Of a DNA stretch of 33,372 bases, positions 1 through 7,514 are shown piece after piece (position 1 is the stretch's first letter; each line of letters starts with the position of its first letter). Source of the DNA: Erysipelothrix sp. (GTDB taxonomy: Bacteria > Bacillota_I > Bacilli_A > Erysipelotrichales > Erysipelotrichaceae); NCBI GenBank assembly GCA_012512595.1, contig JAAZDW010000028.1:1-33372 (forward strand), read 5' to 3'. A program made the translations under genes and the position numbers. The notes under the pieces were generated by a model that worked only from the letters and a program-made list of their open reading frames with translations, was not told the DNA's origin and did not search any database.

Positions 1-546
1 ATCGCAAAATTTGCGGCTGGCCAAGTTGAGGAAAACGATACCATCTTTATTAATACAAGCTCAACGGCACTCCTTGTTTTGAAATACATAAAAAGAAAAC
101 ATGTAACAGTTATCACAAATAACGGTAAGGTTTTACTGATGGATTATGATCCAAAAATTTCAGTCCTCTTAACTGGCGGTGAAGTTAGAAATCCAAAGGA
201 AGCCCTAGTTGGTGAGTTTGCCTTGAACAATTTAAGTCTTGTTACTGCCGATAAGTTTTTTATTGGTGTAAGTGGCATTTCAGCTAAATCAGGACTAACA
301 TCGGCCTTGATTTCAGAAGTCGCGGTTAATAAAAATATGTTGTCAAGATGTTCTGGTAAAATTTTTGTTCTTGCAGATCATACAAAGATTGGCATTGACC
401 ATTCATTTCAAAGCGGGTCTTTAAGGAATATAGACTATTTAATTACTGACACAAAGGCTGATCAGAAACATTTAAATGATATTGAAAAACAAAATGTCGG
501 TGTGATAGCTTTAGAACCTTTAAAGTCTTTAGCAACTATCATCTAG
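1..546 (+). CDS. DeoR-family transcriptional regulator, C-terminal part (5' truncated)
   Basis: The frame is open from base 1 and stops at TAG 544-546, so this is the end of a longer gene. The translation reads as the sugar-phosphate-sensing domain of DeoR-family repressors. It has a 'DTIFINTSSTAL' segment matching the usual phosphate-binding GTT stretch, then 'VITNN', 'LTGGEVR', 'FFIGVSGIS' and 'VLADHTKIG', in the family order. The N-terminal helix-turn-helix lies outside the window. A TTG at 79 could be taken as a start, but conserved domain residues lie upstream of it, so it is internal. DeoR proteins typically repress sugar catabolism operons and are released by a phosphorylated sugar. 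The effector here is unknown, and so are its targets; the genes upstream of the window are the likeliest. A hairpin terminator follows directly. Confidence 0.85.
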   Translation: MAKFAAGQVEENDTIFINTSSTALLVLKYIKRKHVTVITNNGKVLLMDYDPKISVLLTGGEVRNPKEALVGEFALNNLSLVTADKFFIGVSGISAKSGLTSALISEVAVNKNMLSRCSGKIFVLADHTKIGIDHSFQSGSLRNIDYLITDTKADQKHLNDIEKQNVGVIALEPLKSLATII

Positions 547-562
547 AAAATAAAATTTAAAG

Positions 563-610
563 CTAAATCCTAAACTGCAAAAGTTTAAATAGGGATTTAG
601 TTTTTTATTT
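563..610 (+). terminator. Rho-independent terminator after the DeoR gene
   Basis: An 8-bp stem CTAAATCC (563-570) pairs with GGATTTAG (593-600). An inner AAACT/AGTTT pairing lies in the loop, and a T-rich run follows from 601. It separates the regulator from the HAD gene. Confidence 0.8.
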
Positions 611-662
611 TAAATGATAATTAAAGTTTATTAGGCCAAAGGCTAGAGTTATACAATACATA

Positions 663-671
663 TGCTAAAAT
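663..671 (+). promoter_or_regulatory. Extended -10 promoter for the HAD phosphatase
   Basis: TGCTAAAAT at 663-671 fits an extended -10 (TGn plus TAAAAT), 23 bases upstream of the ATG. No good -35 box is seen at 16-18 bp. Confidence 0.4.
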
Positions 672-694
672 AGAGAGTAGGAAAAGGGGTTTTT

Positions 695-1492
695 ATGAAC
701 AATATACAATTATTAGTTTTTGATATTGATGGAACACTGGTTGATCGGAGTAAAGAAACAGTAGAAGATAGTGCTGTTGAAAGTATCAATGCTGCAAGAG
801 ACAAAGGTTATCACATTTTAGTGGCAACCGGCAGATCCTTCTTTTTTATTCATGAAGATGTTAGAGAAAGAATCAACACTGAATATTACGTTACTGTTAA
901 TGGTGCATGTTTAAATGATCAAAAAGGTAATATTATTGAAACACATGAGTTTAGTCGTGATACTTTAAATACCTTGATTGACTACTGTGCTGAAAATAAA
1001 TATCCACTTGGAATCAAGTATGATGACCACATTGGTGTTTATGGTGACTATGATTTCTTTGTTAAAAATTATATTGGCTACACCCATAAAGGGATCAAGC
1101 ATTTAGTTGATGACAATGAGCAACAATCACATCTAACATCAACACCACTTGGCGTTTACTGCTTTGCCCCAGTATCCGCAATTGATAAGATTAAAAAAGC
1201 AATTCCAGCCCTTAATTTTATCGCCACTGACTATGATGCCTTTGAAGCAATTCGACAAGGTGTTGACAAGGTCAAAACAATTGAAGAAGTTATCGATCGT
1301 TTAGATTTGACTTGGGACAATGTCGCCGCCTTTGGTGATGGTCACAATGATGTTGAAATGCTTAGCAAGGCTAAGTATGGAGTTGCGATGGGTAATGCTA
1401 ATGACTATGTCAAAAGTTATGCCGACTATGTTACGACGGATATAATGGATAATGGTATTAAAAATGCTTTGAAACATTTAAAAATAATTTAA
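695..1492 (+). CDS. Cof-type HAD-superfamily hydrolase (sugar/nucleotide phosphatase)
   Basis: This 265-residue cytoplasmic protein has all four HAD motifs. The nucleophile motif DIDGT is at residues 10-14, a Thr/Ser motif ATGRS at 44-48, Lys near 192-194, and GDGHNDVEML at 214-223 for Mg2+ binding. The alpha/beta cap between motifs II and III is typical of the Cof/YbjI (type IIB) subfamily, and the length is normal. Members dephosphorylate sugar phosphates, phospholipid-head-type esters or flavin precursors. Substrates cannot be read from sequence. ATG 695 is supported by an upstream AGGAAAAGGGG. The gene stands alone between two terminators, so it is probably monocistronic. Confidence 0.9.
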   Translation: MNNIQLLVFDIDGTLVDRSKETVEDSAVESINAARDKGYHILVATGRSFFFIHEDVRERINTEYYVTVNGACLNDQKGNIIETHEFSRDTLNTLIDYCAENKYPLGIKYDDHIGVYGDYDFFVKNYIGYTHKGIKHLVDDNEQQSHLTSTPLGVYCFAPVSAIDKIKKAIPALNFIATDYDAFEAIRQGVDKVKTIEEVIDRLDLTWDNVAAFGDGHNDVEMLSKAKYGVAMGNANDYVKSYADYVTTDIMDNGIKNALKHLKII

Positions 1493-1501
1493 TTTATAGA
1501 A

Positions 1502-1527
1502 AAAACTAAAATTTAGATTTTAGTTTT
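1502..1527. terminator. Bidirectional terminator between convergent genes
   Basis: A perfect 10-bp inverted repeat, AAAACTAAAA (1502-1511) with TTTTAGTTTT (1518-1527), is flanked by A and T runs. It lies between the HAD gene ending at 1492 and the SIS gene ending at 1537 on the other strand, so it can serve both. Confidence 0.75.
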
Positions 1528-1536
1528 TTTTATTAC

Positions 1537-2262
1537 CTAATAGTGTTTAATGCGATCTTTATATTTTTTATAAATTTCATCATTATTATAACCATCAATA
1601 TTTTGGGATTGAAAGACTGGGAGTTTATACCCTTCTTTAGCTAACATTTTTAAGGTTTCATTTATAATTGTGTTAATAATCAACATAGTTGCCATACTTG
1701 TTGCAGGTGCTGTTAATACATTATCAATTTGCATTAAGGAATCACCAACCGGAACACAGCTATCAAGATTAAAATCAACTAACTGATAAAGATTTTTTTT
1801 ACTATGGTGGCGACTAACAGTGTTTTTTGACTGTTTTAAATTACTTAAGCCAATCGTATAAACACCCTCTTTTTTTGCTCTGATGGCCATTTCAATTGGC
1901 ATGGCATTTCTTCCTGAATTTGATGTAATAACCATTATATCACCAGCTTTGATTTGATATTGATCATAAATAATATCGGCTAAGCCCGAAACTTGTTCCA
2001 AGGCTCCAGCCCTTGGTGCTCCATTGGCTAGGCTCATTGTTGAATCTAAAATCAAATTTACGTTTGCTAAGCCGCCAGCTCTAGCAAAGACCTCCATCCC
2101 CAACATCTGTGAGTGGCCAGTACCAAAGAAATGAATAATCCTATCTTCAATTATGTTATGTTTAAACATTTTTGCGACTTTTATAATATTTTCGGCTTGA
2201 CTATCATTTATTGTATTAAACATTTCCTCAACTTTTTGCATGTACTCAAATTTATATGTCAT
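1537..2262 (-). CDS. SIS-domain protein, UPF0309-like
   Basis: This 241-residue protein has one SIS (sugar isomerase) fold. A phosphosugar-binding FGTGHS loop is at 46-51, followed by the family-typical 'MEVFARAGGL'. A second Ser-rich loop, TSNSGRN, is at 113-119. The layout matches the UPF0309 group rather than MurQ or AgaS as I remember them. SIS proteins bind, isomerise or cleave phosphorylated aldoses and amino sugars; no reaction has been assigned to this group that I can name. The start is set by AAGGGAAAG upstream of the ATG. It is divergent from the MFS/ceramidase-like pair across about 150 bp, which suggests joint regulation in uptake and breakdown of a sugar-containing substrate (inference). 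Confidence 0.8.
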   Translation of the reverse strand: MTYKFEYMQKVEEMFNTINDSQAENIIKVAKMFKHNIIEDRIIHFFGTGHSQMLGMEVFARAGGLANVNLILDSTMSLANGAPRAGALEQVSGLADIIYDQYQIKAGDIMVITSNSGRNAMPIEMAIRAKKEGVYTIGLSNLKQSKNTVSRHHSKKNLYQLVDFNLDSCVPVGDSLMQIDNVLTAPATSMATMLIINTIINETLKMLAKEGYKLPVFQSQNIDGYNNDEIYKKYKDRIKHY

Positions 2263-2304
2263 CTTTTTACTTTCCCTTCTCTAATTTTTACACTTTACTC
2301 TAAA

Positions 2305-2333
2305 AATATACTACTCCAACACCAGTCTGTCAA
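2305..2333 (-). promoter_or_regulatory. Sigma-A promoter for the SIS gene
   Basis: On the minus strand TTGACA (2333-2328) and TATATT (2310-2305) are separated by 17 bp. The -35 is perfect and the -10 near-consensus. It is back to back with the MFS promoter, the two -35 boxes being 24 bp apart. Confidence 0.75.
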
Positions 2334-2357
2334 TAAACAGCTTCTTTTTTAGATGGC

Positions 2358-2385
2358 TTGATAAGTAGATTGTTTAGCGTATAAT
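2358..2385 (+). promoter_or_regulatory. Sigma-A promoter for the MFS/ceramidase-like operon
   Basis: TTGATA (2358-2363) and a perfect TATAAT (2380-2385) are separated by 16 bp. This puts the start of transcription about 20 bases before the ATG at 2412. Confidence 0.75.
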
Positions 2386-2411
2386 TAAGATAGAAAGATA
2401 AAAGGTGCTAG

Positions 2412-3620
2412 ATGAAAACTTTTAAACAAGACTATACAAAAAACTTTGCCGTTTTATATTTTTTACACTATTTGACAACATCTTTAATTATTAGTCAAAG
2501 AATGACCTTTTTAATTCGGACTTCTTATACAATTCAACAACGCTCGCTAATCTTTGCCGCAGTTCCACTTGTTAGTATTGGGCTCCAAGTTTTAGTTGGT
2601 TATTTAAGTGATAAGTATAAGACAATAAAAAAGCTTTATGTCGTTGTCTTAGCATTTTCAGCAATTTTTGCTTACTTATTCTATAGTGTCCAGGTACAAT
2701 TATTTTTCTTTCACTTTGCAATTACGCTTTTATCTAATTCACTAATCTTTTCAATGGAAGACCTTAGTGATGTCTGGGTTTTAGAGTCAGAAGGACCTTC
2801 AAAAAATAACTATAGTTTTATTCGTGCCTTTGGTTCTGCGGGTTGGGCTTTCGGTAGTTTTCTTTTAGCTCAAATTGTTGCGGCTTTTGGATATCAAGGA
2901 CTTGCGGTTACTTCACTGTTATTTAATGTTTTAATTTTAGCGATAATTTTAACTATCAGAGATGACAAAGCGCATATTCATGTTGATGAAATTAAGCCAA
3001 AAATCAAATTTGTAGACATTAAAGAGATTTTTAAAAGCAATACTTACTTAATCGCAATTTTAATTATGTTCTTTATTCGCTTTGCGGATTCAATTTGTGG
3101 TTATATCCTAATTGATAAAATGCTAGCCTTAGGGGGCAGTGAATGGCATATTGGGATGCGCTATTCAATTGCGGCTGGAGTTGAAATACCACTACTTTTA
3201 ATTGGTGATAGAATTCATCGCCAATTAGGCAGTGTCAAAATGATCATAATTGCAAATGTCGCTTATACATTAAAGTTTTTTGGCTACTATCTAGCTGATA
3301 CAAATAACATGATTTTTATCGTCACACTTTTACAAGCAGTCGCTCTACCATTTTTTATTGTAGCAATCAAGTATATGCTGCTTGAACTGTCACCAAGTCA
3401 CCTTAAGTCAACTGGCCAAATAGTTGGACCATCAATTGTAAATGGCCTACAGGGAGTCTTACACCCATTAGTTACTGCTCTTTTAGCTAGTCTCTTTACT
3501 CTCAATGCTCCCCTACTTTTAGCAACACTATTTGGTGTAATCGCCCTACTTTTGAGTTTTCCACTTATTAGTAAATATAATCACTTTAAAAATAACCCCA
3601 CCGCACAAGCAATTGTTTAA
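2412..3620 (+). CDS. MFS permease (MFS_1-like, oligosaccharide:H+ symporter-like)
   Basis: This is a 402-residue polytopic membrane protein with about 12 hydrophobic segments. An MFS-type loop after TM2, 'GYLSDKYKTIKK', corresponds to the family's G-x-x-x-D-R/K signature. A central cytoplasmic loop around residues 190-210 ('DKAHIHVDEIKPKIKFVDIKE') divides two six-helix halves. The overall character recalls the MFS_1_like/LacY-related group that imports nucleosides or oligosaccharides with protons. The substrate is not readable. The start has AAAGGTG seven bases upstream. It is followed after 11 bases by the ceramidase-like gene, whose SD overlaps this stop codon, so the two are one operon. 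It probably imports the substrate of that hydrolase (inference). Confidence 0.8.
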   Translation: MKTFKQDYTKNFAVLYFLHYLTTSLIISQRMTFLIRTSYTIQQRSLIFAAVPLVSIGLQVLVGYLSDKYKTIKKLYVVVLAFSAIFAYLFYSVQVQLFFFHFAITLLSNSLIFSMEDLSDVWVLESEGPSKNNYSFIRAFGSAGWAFGSFLLAQIVAAFGYQGLAVTSLLFNVLILAIILTIRDDKAHIHVDEIKPKIKFVDIKEIFKSNTYLIAILIMFFIRFADSICGYILIDKMLALGGSEWHIGMRYSIAAGVEIPLLLIGDRIHRQLGSVKMIIIANVAYTLKFFGYYLADTNNMIFIVTLLQAVALPFFIVAIKYMLLELSPSHLKSTGQIVGPSIVNGLQGVLHPLVTALLASLFTLNAPLLLATLFGVIALLLSFPLISKYNHFKNNPTAQAIV

Positions 3621-3631
3621 GGAGAAAATCT

Positions 3632-4873
3632 ATGAAACTTGGCTATTTTGAAAAAATAATAACCCCAGAGATTAATATTGACTTAGTCGGCTTTGTTCCT
3701 AGTCGAATCAGCAAATCGATTGAGAAAGATCTCTTTGTTAAAGTTATTAGCCTAAAAAATAATAACAAATATTATAGTTGGCTAGTTTGTGACTTGCTTG
3801 GTTTAAGTCTTTATTTTAAACAGCGTTTATTAAGTAAACTTAAAGGAAACAGGATTATTTTAGATGATTTGCAAATTTTTGCAACCCATACCCACTCGGG
3901 TCCAACTTGTTTAAATGAGAAAGAATATTATAATCCTAAAACTGATCCTAAAGATGTTGCTTACTTTGATTTTTTAGTTGAACAAAGTTATCAGGCCGTT
4001 TATTTAAGTATAGAAAATTTAAAGACTTTCACATATAAACTTGGTAAAAGTCAGATAAGTGATTTTCAGAGTAATCGCTTCAATAAAGATGTTGCTTATG
4101 ATAATCAATTATTAATTATTGAAGTCACATTTTTTGATATGCAACAATTATTGATTTATTCCTTTGCGGGCCACCCAACTATTTTAAATAATCAAAGTTA
4201 TGCGATATCACCTGACTTTGTCGGAGAAGTTTCCTTGTTGCTTAGAGATAAGTATGAAAATAACATCTTTTTTAATGCTCCTTGTGGTGAGGTTAGTAGT
4301 CGTTTTACAAGAAAAGAATCAAGTCTGAAAGAATTAAAACGCTTAGCCAAAATAGCTGCAAGCCAAGTTCTTTTAACTTGTGAAAATCTAAGTGATAAAA
4401 AAGTGTTAGCTAATTACAAAGTCAAACACTTAGAAAAATTAATTGCCTACAAGGATTTTGATAAAAAAGAAGATATAATTAAACAATTACAAAAAGCAAA
4501 AACCAACTTAGAAATATCAAAACAAAATAATTTAGCTTATGAAAAACTAAGACTTTTAGAAAGTAAGATTGAAGGCTTAGGTGTTTATCTTGAAAATAGC
4601 CAAAAGGATTTTCCTGAATTTTATTTAATGAATATTTATATTGCTTACTTTGATGGGTACAAAGTTGTTAATATTGCCGGTGAAATTTTTTCAACCTTGA
4701 TCCTACCTTTAAAAGCTGACGATAAGACTTGGGTTTTAGCTCTATCTGATGAATATCAATCCTATCTAGTTGATAAAAATGCTTTTAAAGATAAGACCTA
4801 TGAAGCTCTAGCTTCTCTCTATAAAGTTAATGAAGCGGAAAATCTAATTAGAGATATTATTAAGAAAATGTAG
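3632..4873 (+). CDS. Neutral/alkaline ceramidase-like hydrolase (ceramidase N-terminal domain)
   Basis: This 413-residue protein has no signal peptide. It carries the landmarks of the neutral ceramidase catalytic domain. These are an N-terminal 'KIITPEINIDLVGF' strand, the zinc motif THTHSGP with His86 and His88, and 'QSNRF' at 146-150 matching the family's NRR region. GHPT with His181 follows, and 'NAPCGEVS' at 215-222, where the family has N-x-GDVS with the nucleophilic serine, here probably Ser222. Neutral ceramidases hydrolyse the amide of N-acylsphingosine and are secreted, about 650 residues or more, with a C-terminal Ig-like domain. This form is shorter and apparently cytoplasmic, so an imported N-acyl compound, perhaps an N-acyl sugar, is likelier than ceramide (inference). 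Its SD AAGGAG overlaps the permease stop. Confidence 0.75.
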   Translation: MKLGYFEKIITPEINIDLVGFVPSRISKSIEKDLFVKVISLKNNNKYYSWLVCDLLGLSLYFKQRLLSKLKGNRIILDDLQIFATHTHSGPTCLNEKEYYNPKTDPKDVAYFDFLVEQSYQAVYLSIENLKTFTYKLGKSQISDFQSNRFNKDVAYDNQLLIIEVTFFDMQQLLIYSFAGHPTILNNQSYAISPDFVGEVSLLLRDKYENNIFFNAPCGEVSSRFTRKESSLKELKRLAKIAASQVLLTCENLSDKKVLANYKVKHLEKLIAYKDFDKKEDIIKQLQKAKTNLEISKQNNLAYEKLRLLESKIEGLGVYLENSQKDFPEFYLMNIYIAYFDGYKVVNIAGEIFSTLILPLKADDKTWVLALSDEYQSYLVDKNAFKDKTYEALASLYKVNEAENLIRDIIKKM

Positions 4874-4893
4874 GTCGTTATCAAAGACTTATA

Positions 4894-4902
4894 TGTTATA
4901 AT
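4894..4902 (+). promoter_or_regulatory. Extended -10 promoter with very short leader
   Basis: TGTTATAAT at 4894-4902 is a perfect extended -10. No -35 is recognisable. Transcription would begin near 4909, inside the AAAAGGAG ribosome binding site, giving a leader of only about 12 bases. Readthrough from the operon upstream is also possible. Confidence 0.4.
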
Positions 4903-4920
4903 TTAAAAGGAGTGATTTAT

Positions 4921-5424
4921 ATGAACAATGAATTTGTTACAATAATATTAATCGTTTTACTACTAGTCTATATGATTATAACTAGGTATAAAATGTACAA
5001 AGCTTTTAAGGAAAACTTACAGCTTGCACAACAACGTAAAGATATGACCGAGATGTTTACCGGGCAAATGTTTGTCATGGTTTATATTTTAGTGATGGTT
5101 TTAAGTGTTATTGCAGGTATTGTTGTTTATATAAATAAGCTTAAATTTGATGACCCACTTTCTTGGCTTTTAGTATTTGCGATTATCTTTGTTTCAGTCT
5201 TAGTTGACCTGGTTAGAGTTAAGGTAATGTATACAACTAACTATAACGACCATGGAATGTATGTTAATACCGACTATATTCGTTATAATAGCATCAAAGA
5301 TTACAAGCAAAAAAAACTAGCTATAACCACCGAACTAATCACCTTTAATAATCAATCATATATTGTACCTACTAAAACCTTAAGGATTTTAAAAGATAAG
5401 ATTATTGCTAAACAGAAAAAATAA
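4921..5424 (+). CDS. Hypothetical three-helix membrane protein
   Basis: This 167-residue protein is not recognised as a named family. It has an N-terminal hydrophobic helix (about 5-22), a basic segment 'RYKMYKAFKEN', two further helices (about 50-70 and 78-98), and a cytoplasmic C-terminal domain of about 65 residues. That domain is strand-rich and contains 'YVNTDYIRYNSIKDY' and 'TFNNQSYIVPTKTLRILK'. Such tails resemble small PH-like or DUF986/YobD-type domains, but this is only a similarity of style. ATG 4921 is preferred over an in-frame GTG at 4912 because AAAAGGAG (4905-4912) is correctly spaced for the ATG and overlaps the GTG. It ends at a strong terminator. Confidence 0.7.
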   Translation: MNNEFVTIILIVLLLVYMIITRYKMYKAFKENLQLAQQRKDMTEMFTGQMFVMVYILVMVLSVIAGIVVYINKLKFDDPLSWLLVFAIIFVSVLVDLVRVKVMYTTNYNDHGMYVNTDYIRYNSIKDYKQKKLAITTELITFNNQSYIVPTKTLRILKDKIIAKQKK

Positions 5425-5432
5425 TATTTCAT

Positions 5433-5470
5433 AAAAAAAACAGGTGTCAAAAATGACACCTGTTTTTTTT
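5433..5470. terminator. Strong bidirectional terminator
   Basis: CAGGTGTCA (5441-5449) and TGACACCTG (5454-5462) form a perfect 9-bp stem with an AAAA loop. Eight A's precede it and eight T's follow, so the stem extends further. It sits between convergent genes ending at 5424 (+) and 5483 (-). Confidence 0.92.
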
Positions 5471-5482
5471 AAACTTAATTAT

Positions 5483-5641
5483 TTATGCTTCGGTTTTTAC
5501 TTGGTCAACAACATCCTTGACAACATCTTTTGCCAACTCTTTTTTATCGACTCTATCACTCATCATTTCAATTGTTTTAGCAACTAAAGTTGTTGCAAGT
5601 GCTACTCCAAAAAGAATTCCCATTAATTTAAAGTTTTTCAT
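5483..5641 (-). CDS. 52-residue single-pass membrane microprotein (YtxH-like layout)
   Basis: The reading is MKNFKLMGILFGVALATTLV, then a charged helical tail ending in 'VVDQVKTEA'. An N-terminal transmembrane helix (about 5-22) is followed by an amphipathic, Lys/Asp/Val-rich helix with 'KDVVKDVVDQVK' repeats. This is the layout of YtxH/gas-vesicle-protein-like small stress proteins, though the family match is not secure. AGAAGGGA lies at acceptable distance before the ATG. It has its own promoter candidate just after the ddl stop and its own terminator, so it is a credible independent gene even though it is short. Function unknown. Confidence 0.7.
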   Translation of the reverse strand: MKNFKLMGILFGVALATTLVAKTIEMMSDRVDKKELAKDVVKDVVDQVKTEA

Positions 5642-5663
5642 TGTATCAATCCCTTCTGTTATT

Positions 5664-5693
5664 ATATTAGCATTATTTAGTGTTTTATCACAA
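5664..5693 (-). promoter_or_regulatory. Promoter for the microprotein
   Basis: On the minus strand TTGTGA (5693-5688), an 18-bp spacer and an extended -10 TGCTAATAT (5672-5664) lie between the ddl stop and the microprotein start. Confidence 0.5.
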
Positions 5694-5695
5694 TT

Positions 5696-6886
5696 TTATA
5701 ATTTGGTTTTAAGCCCTTTGCTGCCAGATGTTGAATAATTACTTAAGATATTTGAACTATATGAAAATGTCATCTTTTCTCTGCGGCGCTGACGATCAAT
5801 TGCTTGTTTGATTAAGTTGTCCATAATTGCTGAAAAACTAACATCCTTTGGCGTCCATAAATAAAAGGCAAGTGAGCCTGGCATTGAATTTATTTCATTG
5901 ACAAATAATTCTTCTGTTTCACTGTCAAGTAAAAAATCGATGCGACAAACTCCAGAAGACCCTAATACTTCAACGACTTTTTTTGAAAGACTGTAGACTT
6001 CTGATTCAAGTTTTGGACTTAAGTTTGCCGGTACCTCACGTTTGGTACTTGCCATCCCTTCACTTTTGCCACCTTTGCTACCTTTGGCATTAGACAAATA
6101 CTTATCTTCAAAGGATAAGATAATGTCCTCTTTAACTACTTCTTCAATTAAAGAAACTTCTGATTCATAAATATCGCCTAAGACGGAACAGTTTACTTCA
6201 CGAAGCTTTGAGATACCTTTTTCAACAACTATTTTTACATCATATTCACTTGCAACATTGACCCCTTCAATAAACTCTTGGTCATTATTGACAATACTAA
6301 TACCTATTGATGAGCCTAAGTTTGCAGGTTTGATAACTAACGGATAGCCAATCGCATTAGCTTGGTCTAGATACTGTTGACTCGCTTCAAATTGGTGGCT
6401 ATAAAACCAAAACCAGTCAACAATTGGAAGCTTGTTATTTTCAAAGACATGTTTCATAATAACTTTATCTTGACCGATGGCTGAAGCTGTGACGTCACTA
6501 CCACTATATGGTACTTTTAGCATTTCTAAGTAACCTTGAAGCACACCATCCTCACCATTAGTTCCATGCATTATTGGAATAACTACATCAATCAGCTGTT
6601 TTTCTGATTTAAATAGTCTTTGTTTTAAAGGGCTTAAATAAACTTGTCCCCCTTCTTTATATAAGTAAACTTGCCTACTTTCAGCAATAAGTTTATCTAA
6701 ATCTTGATATGTTTCAATGTGAAATAAACTATCTGATTGATAAAAATCACTTGTCTTAGAAATATATATTGGCACAATATTATACTTATTTTTATCTAAA
6801 GCTTCGATAGCTTGTAGTGCTGAGATAACACTAACTTCATGTTCAACACTCTCGCCACCAAACATTACTCCTACATTAATTTTCAT
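5696..6886 (-). CDS. ddl: D-alanine--D-alanine ligase (Ddl), ATP-grasp
   Basis: This 396-residue ATP-grasp enzyme ligates two D-Ala for the peptidoglycan stem. Family landmarks are 'EHEVSVISA' (about 14-22), 'MHGTNGEDGVLQGYLEM', 'PYSGSDVTASAIGQDK', the grasp strand 'YPLVIKPANLGSSIGIS', 'CRIDFLLD' and the metal-binding 'FVNEINSMPGSLAFYLW'. The last differs from the textbook 'EVNTLPGFT' but recurs, as I recall, in a Ddl subgroup of Clostridia and relatives. It also has about 30 extra C-terminal residues, basic then Ser/Gly-rich. TAGGAGG sits ahead of the ATG and overlaps the Nudix stop. It closes the operon hydrolase-Mur ligase-Nudix-Ddl; its product D-Ala-D-Ala is what MurF-type ligases use. 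D-Ala-D-Lac or D-Ala-D-Ser specificity cannot be excluded. Confidence 0.9.
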   Translation of the reverse strand: MKINVGVMFGGESVEHEVSVISALQAIEALDKNKYNIVPIYISKTSDFYQSDSLFHIETYQDLDKLIAESRQVYLYKEGGQVYLSPLKQRLFKSEKQLIDVVIPIMHGTNGEDGVLQGYLEMLKVPYSGSDVTASAIGQDKVIMKHVFENNKLPIVDWFWFYSHQFEASQQYLDQANAIGYPLVIKPANLGSSIGISIVNNDQEFIEGVNVASEYDVKIVVEKGISKLREVNCSVLGDIYESEVSLIEEVVKEDIILSFEDKYLSNAKGSKGGKSEGMASTKREVPANLSPKLESEVYSLSKKVVEVLGSSGVCRIDFLLDSETEELFVNEINSMPGSLAFYLWTPKDVSFSAIMDNLIKQAIDRQRRREKMTFSYSSNILSNYSTSGSKGLKTKL

Positions 6887-6897
6887 TATTATTCCTC

Positions 6898-7500
6898 CTA
6901 GTCAACAAAAACTTTTTTATTATTTTTTAAAACATCCCATACTATCGCCAATTCCTTTTTAGTATTATTAGTTGACAGTATTGGTAAAGCATCCATATTA
7001 TAATACTTAGCCTCACTAACTTCAAAGCCAATATCAAGTTTTGATGAATTAATAATCTTGGCATTAAAATACATAACATAGTCTGATAGTATTGTTTTTG
7101 GCGTCCGGTATAATTCGCGGTTAAAAACGGCTAAAAGATCTAAAATTTCGACCTCTAATCCTGTTTCTTCAAAGACTTCTTTTTTGGCATTAGCCTTTGG
7201 CGAAATAAATAAATCACACCAACCACCTGGTACACCCCACTTAGCCTCTACTTTTTCCTTAACAAATAAGACTTGGTCTTTATCATTTGTAATAATGATT
7301 CTAACACTAATATTGGGGGTTGGATAAACATCTCTAACAAATATATTGGAATTGACTTCTTTATTTGAAACCTGACTTAACATTTTGATCCCAAGCTTTT
7401 GTAGTTCGGCGTAATTTTCAATCGCATATTCATCCTTACTATACTTTAGTCCAATTTTCGCAATACTCAATACCTTGGTTATAAATTGTTCATTGGTCAT
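6898..7500 (-). CDS. Nudix hydrolase with NUDIX_N_2-type N-terminus
   Basis: This 200-residue protein begins with a helical 'AKIGLKYSKDEYAIENYAEL' segment typical of the N-terminal domain of ADP-ribose/nucleoside-diphosphate-X hydrolases (PF12535). It is followed by a Nudix fold with 'WGVPGGWCDLFISPKANAKK' then EVFEETGLEVE. The catalytic half of the Nudix box, KEVFEETG at 107-114, is intact, with Glu108, Glu111 and Glu112. The first conserved Glu of GX5E is replaced by Ile99. The start is ATG 7500, with AAAAGGTGA upstream; an in-frame GTG at 7509 lies inside that SD. It is placed between the Mur ligase and ddl with 11- to 14-base gaps, so it is co-transcribed. Substrate unknown; a sugar-nucleotide clean-up role would suit the operon (inference). 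Confidence 0.82.
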   Translation of the reverse strand: MTNEQFITKVLSIAKIGLKYSKDEYAIENYAELQKLGIKMLSQVSNKEVNSNIFVRDVYPTPNISVRIIITNDKDQVLFVKEKVEAKWGVPGGWCDLFISPKANAKKEVFEETGLEVEILDLLAVFNRELYRTPKTILSDYVMYFNAKIINSSKLDIGFEVSEAKYYNMDALPILSTNNTKKELAIVWDVLKNNKKVFVD

Positions 7501-7514
7501 CAGTGTCACCTTTT

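Noticed and set aside
5517-5738. 73-codon plus-strand frame over the ddl end
   Set aside because: It is the shadow of the minus-strand 52-residue gene, which has the SD, promoter and terminator.
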